DNA of 64,000 nt from the NCBI RefSeq assembly GCF_000349845.1, contig NC_020829.1, positions 62,001-126,000 on the forward strand, given 5' to 3'. The notes below the pieces were generated by a model. That model searched no databases and was not told the DNA's origin. It saw only the letters and a list, made by a program, of their open reading frames with translations. Below, in pieces: positions 28,766 through 39,200 of this stretch (its first letter is position 1; every line of letters begins with the position of its first letter). The DNA comes from Pseudomonas sp. ATCC 13867. Its GTDB lineage: Bacteria; Pseudomonadota; Gammaproteobacteria; Pseudomonadales; Pseudomonadaceae. The position numbers were made by a program, and so were the translations under genes.

Positions 28766-28846
28766 GTAGGAGCGAGCTTGCTCGCGAAAAGTTTTTTCGC
28801 CGGCAGCTCCGGTGCTGGGTGGGTTCGCGAGCAAGCTCGCTCCTAC
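28766..28846. repeat. REP pair (REPIN 7)
   Basis: GTAGGAGCG-type unit at about 28766-28789 (last C changed to A) and inverse at 28823-28846, in the gap between the convergent AraC and VOC genes. Confidence 0.93.
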
Positions 28847-28883
28847 AGGGGGTTGGCTATCCGGCAGATGCCAGGCCGCGGCA

Positions 28884-29270
28884 TCAGCGCTGGTAAAGCT
28901 CCAGCGGCAGGTCGTCCGGGTCGGCGAAGAAGGTGAAGCGCTTGCCGGTCAGCTCATCAGTGCGGATCGCTTCGCAGGCCACGCCGTGGCTCTGCAGGTG
29001 GGCCACGGCGCTGTCCAGGTCATCCACGGCGAAGGCGAGGTGGCGCAGCCCCTGCGCCTCGGGGTAGGACGGCCGCGGCGGCGCGCCGGGAAAGGAGAAC
29101 AGCTCCAGTTGCGCATCGCCCAGCGCCAGGTCGAGCTTCCAGGAGTTGCGCGCTTCGCGGTAGGTCTCGGCGATCACCCGCAGGCCCAGCACCTCGGTGT
29201 AGAAGTGCCTGGAACGTGGGTAATCCGAGCAGATCAGGGCGATGTGGTGGACGCTGTGCAGCAGGGGCAT
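28884..29270 (-). CDS. VOC/glyoxalase-fold protein (YaeR-like)
   Basis: Protein of 128 aa with the vicinal-oxygen-chelate fold. Metal ligands can be placed in HHIALICSDYPRSRHFY (His), LELFSFPG (Glu), LRHLAFAVDD (His) and DLPLELYQ (Glu). The layout matches the YaeR/GloA2-like group; substrate unknown. It stands alone in its gap. Confidence 0.85.
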   Translation of the reverse strand: MPLLHSVHHIALICSDYPRSRHFYTEVLGLRVIAETYREARNSWKLDLALGDAQLELFSFPGAPPRPSYPEAQGLRHLAFAVDDLDSAVAHLQSHGVACEAIRTDELTGKRFTFFADPDDLPLELYQR

Positions 29271-29448
29271 GGTGGTCGGCTTCCGAGGGTGGTCGGTCGG
29301 GTCTATCCTGCCAGCGGTACTGCATGGGTCAATGCGGGCTGTGTGAATCTGTCGGCTGGAGTGTAGGCATTGTGCCTGCTAGCATCGCGCCGCCCACCTG
29401 AACGGTCGACAGGATGTCCCCGTACGGCCGCACACGAAAGGAAGCCCC

Positions 29449-30963
29449 ATGAAGAAGACCGCCCTGGCCATCGCCATCCCCCTGGCCGTCGTCGGCATTG
29501 CCGTTGCCGGCGCCTGGTACACCGGCTCGCGCGTCGAGCAGGAAGTCACCCGTGGCATCGAACAGGCCAACACCCTCCTCCAGGCCGACGCGCCCGACCT
29601 GGGCATGACCGTCGCCCTGCTCGGCATGGAGCGCGGCCTGCTCTCCAGCAGCGCGCGCTACCAGGTGATCATCACCGGCGACGAAGGCGAGGCGCCCACC
29701 ACCCTGGTGTTCACCGACCGCCTCGAGCACGGCCCGTTCCCGCCGTCGCGCCTGGCCGCCGGCAAGCTGGCGCCGGTCATGGCGCAGAGTCATTTCGCCC
29801 TGGAGCAGAACGATTCCAGCGCGCCGCTGTTCGCCGCCGCCGGCGGCAAGACGCCGATCAGCGGCGAGTTGGCCATTCATTACGACCAGCGGCAGGACGG
29901 CGTCTTCGAGAGCGCCGCCCTGCAGTTCGCCCAGGACGGTGAAAGCCTGCGCGTCTCGCCGGCCAAGGTGAACTTCAGTGTGTCCGGCGACCGCAAGGAC
30001 GTGCGCGCCGACGGCCGGATGGCCGAGGCCGACCTGGTGTTCTTCGACCCGCAGAGCGGCCAGCCGGTGCAGGTTCAACTGCGCGACCTGGATATCGCGG
30101 GCGACAAGAGGGAAAACGCCAACGGCTTCGCCCTCGGCCCCAGCTCGGTCAGCCTCAGGAGCCTGCGCGTGAAGGCACCGGGCAGCCCGGAGGTGGAGCT
30201 GCGCCAGACCGTTGGCGAGGAAGTGCTCACGCAGGGCGAGAAGGGCCTGGACCAGACGCTGTCCTACCGCGTCGGCCAATTGCTGGTGCAGGGGCAGGAA
30301 GTCGGCGGCCTGAAGCTCGACACCAGCCTGCGCAACCTGGACGAAGGCACCCTCCAGTCCATCAAGGAAACCTACAGCCAGTACGGCATGAGCAGCGTCG
30401 GCGATACCGGGGAACTGACCCCGGAGCAGGAGGCCGCGCTCAAGGGCCAGTTCCTGCGCCTGCTCGACAGTTCGCCGAAGCTGGCGCTGGATGAGCTGTC
30501 GCTGCAGACCGCCAACGGCGTGGCGAAGGTCTCCGTCGCCGTGGACCTGCGCAAGCCCGACCAGAGCGCCCGGACGCCGGACGAGATCGCCCGCAGCGTG
30601 CTGGCGTCGCTGACGGCCAACCTGAAGGTGGACAAGGCGGTGATCGGCGATGTCGTCGCGTTGCAGGCTGCGCTGGGCGGTGAGGACGCCGGCGGTATCG
30701 ACCCGGTGGCGCTCAAGCAGCAGACCGACGCCATGACCGACCTGTTCAGCGGCATGGCGTTGCAATCGGAGTGGGCGGTACTGGACGGCAACAGCCTGAG
30801 CAGCTCGCTGGCCTATGCAGACGACAAGGTGAAGTTCAACGGCAAGGACATGACCCCCCAGGAGTTCGTCGCCTTTGCCGTGGGCTCCGCGCAGGGGCTG
30901 GGGCTGGGCGCTGGGGCTGCCGCTGGCGCGGAAGAAGAGCCGCAGGAAGAGAGCGTGGAGTAA
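29449..30963 (+). CDS. DUF945 (YdgA-family) protein
   Basis: Protein of 504 aa with one N-terminal membrane anchor (ALAIAIPLAVVGIAVAGAWY) and a large periplasmic region. YdgA/DUF945 features include SRVEQEVTRGIEQANTLL, MERGLLSSSARYQV and the late segment MALQSEWAVLDGNSLSSSLAYADDKVKFNGKDM. The family is widespread in gamma-proteobacteria without an established function; E. coli YdgA has been linked to the cell envelope. A GGAAG ribosome site precedes ATG 29449. The C-terminus is Glu-rich. Confidence 0.85.
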   Translation: MKKTALAIAIPLAVVGIAVAGAWYTGSRVEQEVTRGIEQANTLLQADAPDLGMTVALLGMERGLLSSSARYQVIITGDEGEAPTTLVFTDRLEHGPFPPSRLAAGKLAPVMAQSHFALEQNDSSAPLFAAAGGKTPISGELAIHYDQRQDGVFESAALQFAQDGESLRVSPAKVNFSVSGDRKDVRADGRMAEADLVFFDPQSGQPVQVQLRDLDIAGDKRENANGFALGPSSVSLRSLRVKAPGSPEVELRQTVGEEVLTQGEKGLDQTLSYRVGQLLVQGQEVGGLKLDTSLRNLDEGTLQSIKETYSQYGMSSVGDTGELTPEQEAALKGQFLRLLDSSPKLALDELSLQTANGVAKVSVAVDLRKPDQSARTPDEIARSVLASLTANLKVDKAVIGDVVALQAALGGEDAGGIDPVALKQQTDAMTDLFSGMALQSEWAVLDGNSLSSSLAYADDKVKFNGKDMTPQEFVAFAVGSAQGLGLGAGAAAGAEEEPQEESVE

Positions 30964-30980
30964 GCCCCGCCTGAAACGAA

Positions 30981-31006
30981 AAAGCCCCGGCATTCGCCGG
31001 GCTTTT
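30981..31006 (+). terminator. Rho-independent terminator after DUF945 gene
   Basis: Stem AAAGCCCCGG/CCGGGCTTT with the CATTCG loop region, followed by TTTTT (31003-31007). Because the plus-strand left arm is A-rich it may work in both directions, also for trpA on the minus strand. Confidence 0.85.
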
Positions 31007-31023
31007 TGCTGGGTGCGGACCTT

Positions 31024-31102
31024 GTAGGAGCGAGCTTGCTCGCGAACAGAGTTGCCCGGCAGTTCCGTGGCTGGGCGGGTTCGCGAGCAAGCTCGCTCCT
31101 AC
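31024..31102. repeat. REP pair (REPIN 8)
   Basis: GTAGGAGCG-type unit at 31024-31047 and inverse at 31079-31102, between the convergent DUF945 and trpA genes. Confidence 0.95.
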
Positions 31103-31115
31103 GGTAGAGCCGCAA

Positions 31116-33285
<2,170 letters not shown>

Positions 33286-34176
33286 ATGAGCCGAGACCTT
33301 CCGCCACTCAATGCCCTGCGCGCCTTCGAGGCGGCCGCGCGTCTGCGTGGCGTGAGTCCGGCGGCCGACGAGCTGAATGTCACCCACGGCGCGGTAAGCC
33401 GGCAGGTGCGGCAGTTGGAGGAGGCACTGGGCGTCACCCTCTTCGTCAAGGACGGACGTGGCGTAAAACTCACCGATGCCGGCCAGCGCCTGAGCGAGGT
33501 TGCCAGCGACTCGTTCGAGCGCCTGCGCAACGTCTGCGCCGAGCTGCAGCGCCAGGTCGACGGCAACGCGCCCTTCGTGCTCGGTTGTCCGGGCAGTCTG
33601 CTGGCGCGCTGGTTCATCCCCCGGCTGGACCGGCTGAACCGTGACCTGCCCGGCCTGCGCCTGCAATTGTCGGCCAGCGAGGGCGAACTCGACCCGCGCC
33701 GCGCCGGCCTCGACGCCACCCTGTACTTCGCCGAACCGCCCTGGCCGGCCGACATGCAGGTGCACGAACTGGCGGTGGAGCGCGTCGGCCCGGTGCTCAG
33801 CCCGCGCTACGCGCGTTTCGCCGAACTCTGTGCGGCGCCCGCCACCGTCCTGCTCGGCGAGTCGCTGCTGTACACCGCCTCGCGCCCGCAGGCCTGGCCG
33901 GCGTGGGCGACCAACAGCGGCCTGGATGCCGGCGCGCTGCGGCTCGGGCAGGGCTTCGAGCACCTCTACTACCTGCTGGAAGCGGCGGTGGCCGGTCTGG
34001 GCGTGGCCATCGCGCCGCAGCAGGTGGTGGCCGACGACCTCGCCGCCGGCCGTCTGGCCGCGCCCTGGGGTTTCGTCGAAACCCGCGCGCGGCTGGCGCT
34101 GTGGGTACCCGCGCGACTGCCGGACCGGCGTGCCGTGCAATTGGCGGACTGGCTGCGGGGCGAGCTGAACGTCTGA
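33286..34176 (+). CDS. trpI: LysR activator of trpBA, TrpI
   Basis: LysR regulator of 296 aa with an N-terminal helix-turn-helix ([38 protein letters not shown]) and a GcvA-like effector domain (substrate indole-3-glycerol phosphate in the known homologue). Divergent from trpBA, the arrangement seen throughout Pseudomonas. Confidence 0.95.
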   Translation: MSRDLPPLNALRAFEAAARLRGVSPAADELNVTHGAVSRQVRQLEEALGVTLFVKDGRGVKLTDAGQRLSEVASDSFERLRNVCAELQRQVDGNAPFVLGCPGSLLARWFIPRLDRLNRDLPGLRLQLSASEGELDPRRAGLDATLYFAEPPWPADMQVHELAVERVGPVLSPRYARFAELCAAPATVLLGESLLYTASRPQAWPAWATNSGLDAGALRLGQGFEHLYYLLEAAVAGLGVAIAPQQVVADDLAAGRLAAPWGFVETRARLALWVPARLPDRRAVQLADWLRGELNV

Positions 34177-34284
34177 GGCGAAAGTCTGAACCGGACGCGT
34201 TTGCCCTGAGTCCACCCCTCTACTAGTGTCCTAGGAGGCGCTGGCACTCTGCCTGTGCGGCGCGGCGAACGAAGGAGAGCGGGC

Positions 34285-34500
34285 ATGTCGAACCATCACA
34301 CCTACAAGAAGATCGAGCTGGTCGGTTCCTCGCGCACCAGCATCGAGGACGCCATCAACAACGCCCTGGCCGAAGCGTCCAAGAGCATCAAGCACCTGGA
34401 CTGGTTCGAGGTGCTGGAAACCCGTGGGCATATCGAGAACGGCGCGGTCGGCCACTACCAGGTGACCATCAAGGTCGGTTTCCGGATCACCGACAGCTAA
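34285..34500 (+). CDS. Dodecin (flavin-binding dodecamer)
   Basis: Small flavin-storage protein of 71 aa forming hollow dodecamers. Signature: YKKIELVGSSRTSIEDAINNALAEASKSIKHLDWFEV, with the Trp of the flavin sandwich, then VGHYQVTIKVGFRI. ATG 34285 has AAGGAG 8 bp upstream. Confidence 0.94.
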   Translation: MSNHHTYKKIELVGSSRTSIEDAINNALAEASKSIKHLDWFEVLETRGHIENGAVGHYQVTIKVGFRITDS

Positions 34501-34580
34501 GGGTCGGCGGCCACCTCGAGCGACCCTCGGACGTTTGTCATGCGCGCCTGCGATGCTCGCGGCGCGCCGTGAGCGGTGCA

Positions 34581-34617
34581 CCGGGCCTGCCCGGTTTTCG
34601 GCCCGGCCGGGCCTTTT
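34581..34617 (+). terminator. Terminator region after dodecin
   Basis: Two adjacent GC-rich hairpins: CCGGGC/GCCCGG (34581-34594) followed by TTTT, and the self-complementary GCCCGGCCGGGC (34601-34612) followed by CTTTT. Confidence 0.65.
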
Positions 34618-34644
34618 CCTGAGCATGACGAGGGAGCGTTAACG

Positions 34645-34866
34645 ATGAAGAAGTTTCTGTTGGCCGTGGGGGTCTTCGCGCTGGCGGGCAATGTCCTGGC
34701 TGCCGGCAAGCCGTGCGAAGAGCTGAAGGCGGAGATCGACGCGAAGCTCAAGGCCAAGGGCGTCGCCTCGTTCACCCTGGAGATCGTCGACAAGGGCACT
34801 GCCACCGACAAGAAGGTCGTGGGCACCTGCGACGGCGGTACCAAGGAAATCGTCTACTCGAAGTAA
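34645..34866 (+). CDS. DUF1161 secreted protein, copy 1
   Basis: Small protein of 73 aa with a signal peptide (KKFLLAVGVFALAGNVLAA) and the DUF1161 core: GKPCEELKAEIDAKLKAKGV, FTLEIVDKG, VVGTCDGGTKEIVY. Two conserved Cys may form a disulfide. A close paralogue follows at 35016. Predicted periplasmic; function unknown. Confidence 0.88.
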   Translation: MKKFLLAVGVFALAGNVLAAGKPCEELKAEIDAKLKAKGVASFTLEIVDKGTATDKKVVGTCDGGTKEIVYSK

Positions 34867-34887
34867 GCGCTTCGCAGCGGACGACCC

Positions 34888-34919
34888 GGCCGGGAGCCCG
34901 CAAGGGCCCCGGCCTTTTT
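34888..34919 (+). terminator. Rho-independent terminator after DUF1161 copy 1
   Basis: GC-rich stem GGCCGGGAGCCC / GGGCCCCGGCC with a GCAA loop and five T residues (34915-34919). Confidence 0.85.
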
Positions 34920-35015
34920 CATGCCGGGGGAGAACCGGGCTGGGCACTCTGCCGTCCGGAGGCGGTCCACCGTTAGGATAGGGTGCCCCGCATGGGGGTA
35001 TGACGAGGGACGGCG

Positions 35016-35258
35016 ATGACGATGAAATGGACTGTGGCGACAAGCGTGGCGTTGCTGCTGGCGGCGCCGGCGGGCTGGGCGGCGCCCAAGCCGTGCGAGG
35101 AGCTCAAGGCGGAGATCGAGGCCAAGATCCAGGCCGCCGGGGTGACGTCCTACACCCTGGAGATCGTGGACAAGTCCGAGGTGAAGGACCCGAACATGGT
35201 GGTCGGCACCTGCGATAACGGCAAGCGGCGGATCATCTACCAGAAGAACGACAGCTGA
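35016..35258 (+). CDS. DUF1161 secreted protein, copy 2
   Basis: Protein of 80 aa, clear paralogue of the gene at 34645: signal peptide, then KPCEELKAEIEAKIQAAGV, YTLEIVDKSEV and VVGTCDNGKRRIIY, with both Cys kept. The terminator between them implies separate control. The start used is ATG 35016; an ATG six bases later would also give a signal peptide. Confidence 0.87.
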   Translation: MTMKWTVATSVALLLAAPAGWAAPKPCEELKAEIEAKIQAAGVTSYTLEIVDKSEVKDPNMVVGTCDNGKRRIIYQKNDS

Positions 35259-35281
35259 CGAATGCCGGATCGCTTTTCCTT

Positions 35282-35360
35282 GCAGGAGCGAGCTTGCTCG
35301 CGAACGGAATGAGCCGGCCACGCCAGCGCTGGCAGGGTTCGCGAGCAAGCTCGCTCCTAC
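35282..35360. repeat. REP pair (REPIN 9)
   Basis: Unit at 35282-35305 (GCAGGAGCG variant) and inverse unit at 35337-35360, between DUF1161 copy 2 and the convergent lipoprotein gene. Confidence 0.93.
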
Positions 35361-35429
35361 AGGTGTATCGGTATGGGACCGCGAGGGGGCGGCAGTACGA
35401 GTTGTCCCCGAGAGCCTTCCGATCTTCCC

Positions 35430-35855
35430 TCAGAACAACCCGCAGCTCACCGGCCCCTGGAAATCCGTCTTCGCCAGCAGCGTTCCGCTGGCGTCGGTCA
35501 GCAGCGCCAGGGCGCTGCGCAGTTGCGGCCGCAGTTCCAGCTGATAACGCTGGCCGGCGGCGAACTGGTCGTAGACCACCTTGACCCGGCAGGTCAGCTC
35601 CGACGGGTCGCTCAGCGCGCCCATGCCGCCGCCGCTGGGCACTTCGTACTGGAAGCGCACCAGCAGCTCGTGCCGTCCCGGGCTCACCTGGAAATAGCGG
35701 CCGTCATTGACCGACTTGCCGTCCAGGCGCTCGGCCATCAGCGTCTTGCCGGGCGTGGTGTAGAGATCGACCCAGGCCATCTGCGGGTCGTGGTCGGGCA
35801 GCGGGCCGGCGCAGCCGCCCAGCAGGGCGAGCGCGAAGAGCAGACACAGGCGCAT
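35430..35855 (-). CDS. Predicted lipoprotein, paralogue A
   Basis: Protein of 141 aa with a lipobox (ALLGGC, Cys15) so it should be lipid-anchored. Shares with the next gene the pattern AWVDLYT, FQVSPGRHELLVRFQYEV, CRVKVVYDQFAAGQRYQLELRPQ. The middle looks like an immunoglobulin-like beta domain, and the family is unnamed here. Function unknown; probably an envelope protein. Confidence 0.8.
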   Translation of the reverse strand: MRLCLLFALALLGGCAGPLPDHDPQMAWVDLYTTPGKTLMAERLDGKSVNDGRYFQVSPGRHELLVRFQYEVPSGGGMGALSDPSELTCRVKVVYDQFAAGQRYQLELRPQLRSALALLTDASGTLLAKTDFQGPVSCGLF

Positions 35856-35917
35856 GAGGGTTCACCGTGGCGAAAGGATCCATAGCCACAGCATAACCCC
35901 GCGCCGGCTCGCTGCCG

Positions 35918-36334
35918 TCAGGCGCGATCGCAACCGCGTTCGCGGCCCCGCGCGATTTCGTTGGATTGCGCGTCGTACAGCTTGGCCCACGGGCGGAAAC
36001 CGATGCTGCCGGTTTCCAGGCGATAGCGCTGGCCGGCGGCGAAGTCCTTGTACCTCACCGTCATCTCGCAATCGCGCCAGAGGGCTTCGTTCACCGGGCC
36101 GATATCCACCGGCTCGACCTGGAACTGGAAGCGCACGCGCAGCTCATGCTGCCCCGGATCGACCTCGAAGTAGCGCGAGCTGGGCCACTCCTTGTCATCC
36201 ACCTTCATGGCGGCAAGATCGCTCTGGCTGTTGGTGTCCAGATCGATCCACGCGCGGTTCGGGTCGGGTTGTGGCATCAGCAGGGAGCAGCCGCTCAGGG
36301 CGAGCAGGCTGATGGCTGTGAGAACGGCGCGCAT
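35918..36334 (-). CDS. Predicted lipoprotein, paralogue B
   Basis: Protein of 138 aa with lipobox ALSGC (Cys16). It aligns along its length with the gene at 35430 (RAWIDLDT, FEVDPGQHELRVRFQFQV, CEMTVRYKDFAAGQRYRLE), showing tandem duplication. It precedes paralogue A by 62 bp on the same strand, so they probably form one unit. Confidence 0.8.
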   Translation of the reverse strand: MRAVLTAISLLALSGCSLLMPQPDPNRAWIDLDTNSQSDLAAMKVDDKEWPSSRYFEVDPGQHELRVRFQFQVEPVDIGPVNEALWRDCEMTVRYKDFAAGQRYRLETGSIGFRPWAKLYDAQSNEIARGRERGCDRA

Positions 36335-36404
36335 CGGGGGGGGCTCCTGGGGGTAGTTTGCGTCGTGCCAGCGGGCGGACCAGGCGCTGTGCTATGTTCC
36401 GCGC

Positions 36405-37493
36405 ATGCCCTTCCGCCTTCTTATCCCGACACTCGACCGCCGCCTGTGCCGCTGGGTTCCCTGCCTGGCGATCTGGGCGCTGAGCGGTTGTTCCACGGTG
36501 GGCTATTACGGGCAACTGGCCGACGGGCAACTGCGCCTGCTGGCCGCCCGCGAACCGGTGTCCGAGGTGGTGTCCGACCCGGCTCGCGACCCTGCCCTGC
36601 GCCAGCGCCTGGAGCTGTCCCAGCAGGCGCGCGCCTTCGCCAGCGCCGAGCTGGGCCTGCCGGACAACCAGAGCTACCGCCTCTACGCGGATATCCACCG
36701 GCCCAATGTGGTGTGGAACGTCTTCGCCACCCCGGAGCTGTCGCTGCAGCCGCTGACCCACTGCTTCCCCATCGCCGGCTGCGTGGCCTACCGCGGCTAC
36801 TACGGCGAGGCGGGCGCGCAGGCCGAGGCGAAGCGCCTGAAGGAGGAGGGGCTGGACGTCTACGTCGGTGGTGTGGAGGCCTACTCGACCCTCGGCTGGT
36901 TCAACGACCCGATCCTCAGCAGCATGCTGCGCTGGGGCGACCAGCGCCTGGCGGAAACCCTTTTCCACGAGCTGGCGCACCAGAAGTTCTACCTGCCCGG
37001 CGACACGGCCTTCAACGAATCCTTCGCCTCCTTCGTCGAAGCCGAGGGCGGCCGTCGCTGGCGCAGCGCGCGCGGCCTGGCGGATGAGGCGCCGCTGCTG
37101 GCCGAGCAGCGCAAGCGCTTCACCCAACTGGTGCTCGATACCCGTGAGCGGCTGCAGACCCTCTACGCCAGCCCGCGCAGCGATGCCGAGAAACGTGCCG
37201 GGAAGGCGGCCGAGTTCGAGCGCCTGCGCCGCGAGTATCGCGAGCTGTGCGACCGCGACTGGGGCGGCAAGGCGCCCTTCGACGCCTGGGTCAACGGCCC
37301 GCTGAACAACGCCAAGCTGCTGCCCTTCGGCCTCTACGACCAGTGGGTGCCCGCCTTTGCCACGCTGTTCGCCCAGGTCGGCGGCAACTGGCCGGCGTTC
37401 TATGCGCGGGTGGAGAAGCTTGGGGCGATGCCACAGGCGCAGCGCACGGCGGCGCTGAAGAAGCTGCTGGCGGGGCAGCGCGTGGCGTTCTGA
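36405..37493 (+). CDS. Lipoprotein zinc aminopeptidase (PF10023 type)
   Basis: Predicted aminopeptidase of 362 aa. Lipobox LSGC (Cys29) after a hydrophobic leader, then a periplasmic zinc-protease domain with HELAHQ (H188, E189, H192) and a downstream FNESFASFVEAEG (candidate third ligand Glu near 205). Matches the bacterial predicted aminopeptidase family; substrate not known. Divergent from the lipoprotein pair. Confidence 0.87.
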   Translation: MPFRLLIPTLDRRLCRWVPCLAIWALSGCSTVGYYGQLADGQLRLLAAREPVSEVVSDPARDPALRQRLELSQQARAFASAELGLPDNQSYRLYADIHRPNVVWNVFATPELSLQPLTHCFPIAGCVAYRGYYGEAGAQAEAKRLKEEGLDVYVGGVEAYSTLGWFNDPILSSMLRWGDQRLAETLFHELAHQKFYLPGDTAFNESFASFVEAEGGRRWRSARGLADEAPLLAEQRKRFTQLVLDTRERLQTLYASPRSDAEKRAGKAAEFERLRREYRELCDRDWGGKAPFDAWVNGPLNNAKLLPFGLYDQWVPAFATLFAQVGGNWPAFYARVEKLGAMPQAQRTAALKKLLAGQRVAF

Positions 37494-37509
37494 CGACGCC
37501 GCCGCTTTT

Positions 37510-37587
37510 CGTAGGAGCGAGCTCGCTCGCGAACGGACTGCCCGGCAGCTCCAGTGTTGGGCGGTTCGCGAGCAAGCTCGCTCCTAC
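37510..37587. repeat. REP pair (REPIN 10)
   Basis: Units at 37510-37533 (GAGCTCGCTCGC variant centre) and inverse at 37564-37587, between the convergent aminopeptidase and hydroxyacyl-CoA dehydrogenase genes. Confidence 0.93.
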
Positions 37588-37629
37588 AGGCCGCCGCCGG
37601 CGTCGATTTCGGGCATCGTTCCCACGGAA

Positions 37630-39153
37630 TCACTCCGCCCGATCGGGACTGTGCAGCGGCAAATCCAACTGTACCCGTCGACGCAGCCAGGGGCTTGGCC
37701 GGTAGCGCGCTTCGCCGTAGCAGGCCTGCAGGCCCTGGAGAATGGTGAGGATGCGTGCCGCACCGTAGTGCTCGCCGAAGGCCAGCGGGCCGAAGGGATA
37801 CCCCAGCGCCAGTTGCACCGCGCGGTCCAGCGTCACCGGGCTGGCGATGCCGCGCTGGGCGATCTCGCAACCGAGGTTGACGATCCCGGCGATCAACCGC
37901 TGGCTGATGAAGCCGGGCGAGTCGTTGATCACTTCCACCGGCACCCCGTCGCTGCCCAGCGCTTGCCGTGCCTGGATTTCCAGCGCCGGATCGAGCGCCG
38001 GCTGGCGCATCAGCACGCGGCGGCGGTCCAGGTCGGTGAAGGTTTCCAGCGCCAGGCTGCGTTCGGGCGGCAGGCCCAGGGCATCGATGCAGGTGCTGGC
38101 GTCCACCCCCAGCGGGGTGACCAGGCAGATGGCGCGGGATGACGGCGCTTCGCTGGTTTCCAGCACCACGCCGCCCTGGGTGAGGATCGCGGCGATGCGG
38201 TGGCGCAATTCCGGGTCCTGGCTGTCGAGCCAGTACGGGCGGTTCAGCAGCACCGGTTCCGGTTGCGCTTCCACCTCGCGCAGCACCTGGCCGTCGCGGT
38301 AGTGGTAGAAGCCTTCGCCGCTCTTGCGCCCGAGCAGGCCACCGGCGACGCGCTGCGCGGCCAGCGGCGAGGGCGTGTAGCGCGGGTCCTGGTAGAACTG
38401 CTGGTAGAGCGACTCCATCACCGCGTGGGAGACGTCCAGGCCGGTCAGGTCGAACAACTCGAAGGGTCCCATGCGGAAGCCCGGACCGTCGCGCAGGATG
38501 CGGTCGATCTGCGCCGGCGTGGCGATGCCTTCGCCGAGGATGCGCAGCGCCTCGGTGCCGAAGGCGCGGCCGGCATGGTTGACGATGAAACCGGGACTGT
38601 CCGGCGACACCGCCGGGAAGTGGCCGGCCTGCTCCGCCAGCCGGCCCAGGCGGCGTACCACCGATTCGTCGGTACGCTGGCCGCGCACCACCTCGACGAT
38701 ACGCATCAGCGGCACCGGGTTGAAGAAATGGAAGCCGGCGACCCGCTGTGGGTGCTGGCAGCGCGCGGCGATGCGGGTCACCGAGAGCGACGAGGTATTG
38801 CTCGCCAGCACGGCGTCCGGCGCCACGCGCTTTTCCAGCTCGGCCAGCAGCGCCTGCTTGGCGCCCAGGTCCTCGATGATGGCTTCGATCAGCAGGTCGC
38901 AGTCGGCCAGCTCGTCGAGGCTGTGGGTCGGCAGCAGGCGCTGCATCGTCCCGGCCAGCGCCTCGGGGCTGAGCTTGCCCTTGGCCACCGAGCGCTCCAG
39001 CAGCTCGCGGTTGAAGGCCAGCGCCTGCTCCACGGTCTGCGGGTTGCTGTCGTACAGGCGCACCGGTAGGCCGGCCGTGGCGAACAACTGGGCGATGCCA
39101 CGGCCCATTGCCCCGGCGCCGACCACGCCGATGCGGGTGAAGGACTCGGTCAT
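37630..39153 (-). CDS. 3-hydroxyacyl-CoA dehydrogenase (PaaH-like, duplicated C-terminal domain)
   Basis: NAD-dependent beta-oxidation enzyme of 507 aa. Rossmann domain IGVVGAGAMGRGIAQLFATAG at residue 7, NTSSLSVTRIA, and GFHFFNPVPLMRIVEVV with the catalytic His region. Two C-terminal helical domains follow, giving the long form seen in PaaH-type enzymes (about 500 aa rather than 290). ATG 39153 gives the MTESFTRIGVVG start; earlier in-frame ATGs are possible. It lies 48 bp after the acyl-CoA ligase and is probably in the same operon. Confidence 0.9.
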   Translation of the reverse strand: MTESFTRIGVVGAGAMGRGIAQLFATAGLPVRLYDSNPQTVEQALAFNRELLERSVAKGKLSPEALAGTMQRLLPTHSLDELADCDLLIEAIIEDLGAKQALLAELEKRVAPDAVLASNTSSLSVTRIAARCQHPQRVAGFHFFNPVPLMRIVEVVRGQRTDESVVRRLGRLAEQAGHFPAVSPDSPGFIVNHAGRAFGTEALRILGEGIATPAQIDRILRDGPGFRMGPFELFDLTGLDVSHAVMESLYQQFYQDPRYTPSPLAAQRVAGGLLGRKSGEGFYHYRDGQVLREVEAQPEPVLLNRPYWLDSQDPELRHRIAAILTQGGVVLETSEAPSSRAICLVTPLGVDASTCIDALGLPPERSLALETFTDLDRRRVLMRQPALDPALEIQARQALGSDGVPVEVINDSPGFISQRLIAGIVNLGCEIAQRGIASPVTLDRAVQLALGYPFGPLAFGEHYGAARILTILQGLQACYGEARYRPSPWLRRRVQLDLPLHSPDRAE

Positions 39154-39200
39154 GCTGCGGATCTCATCGTGCGAACCTGCTTCAACCATAGACGCTGTGT

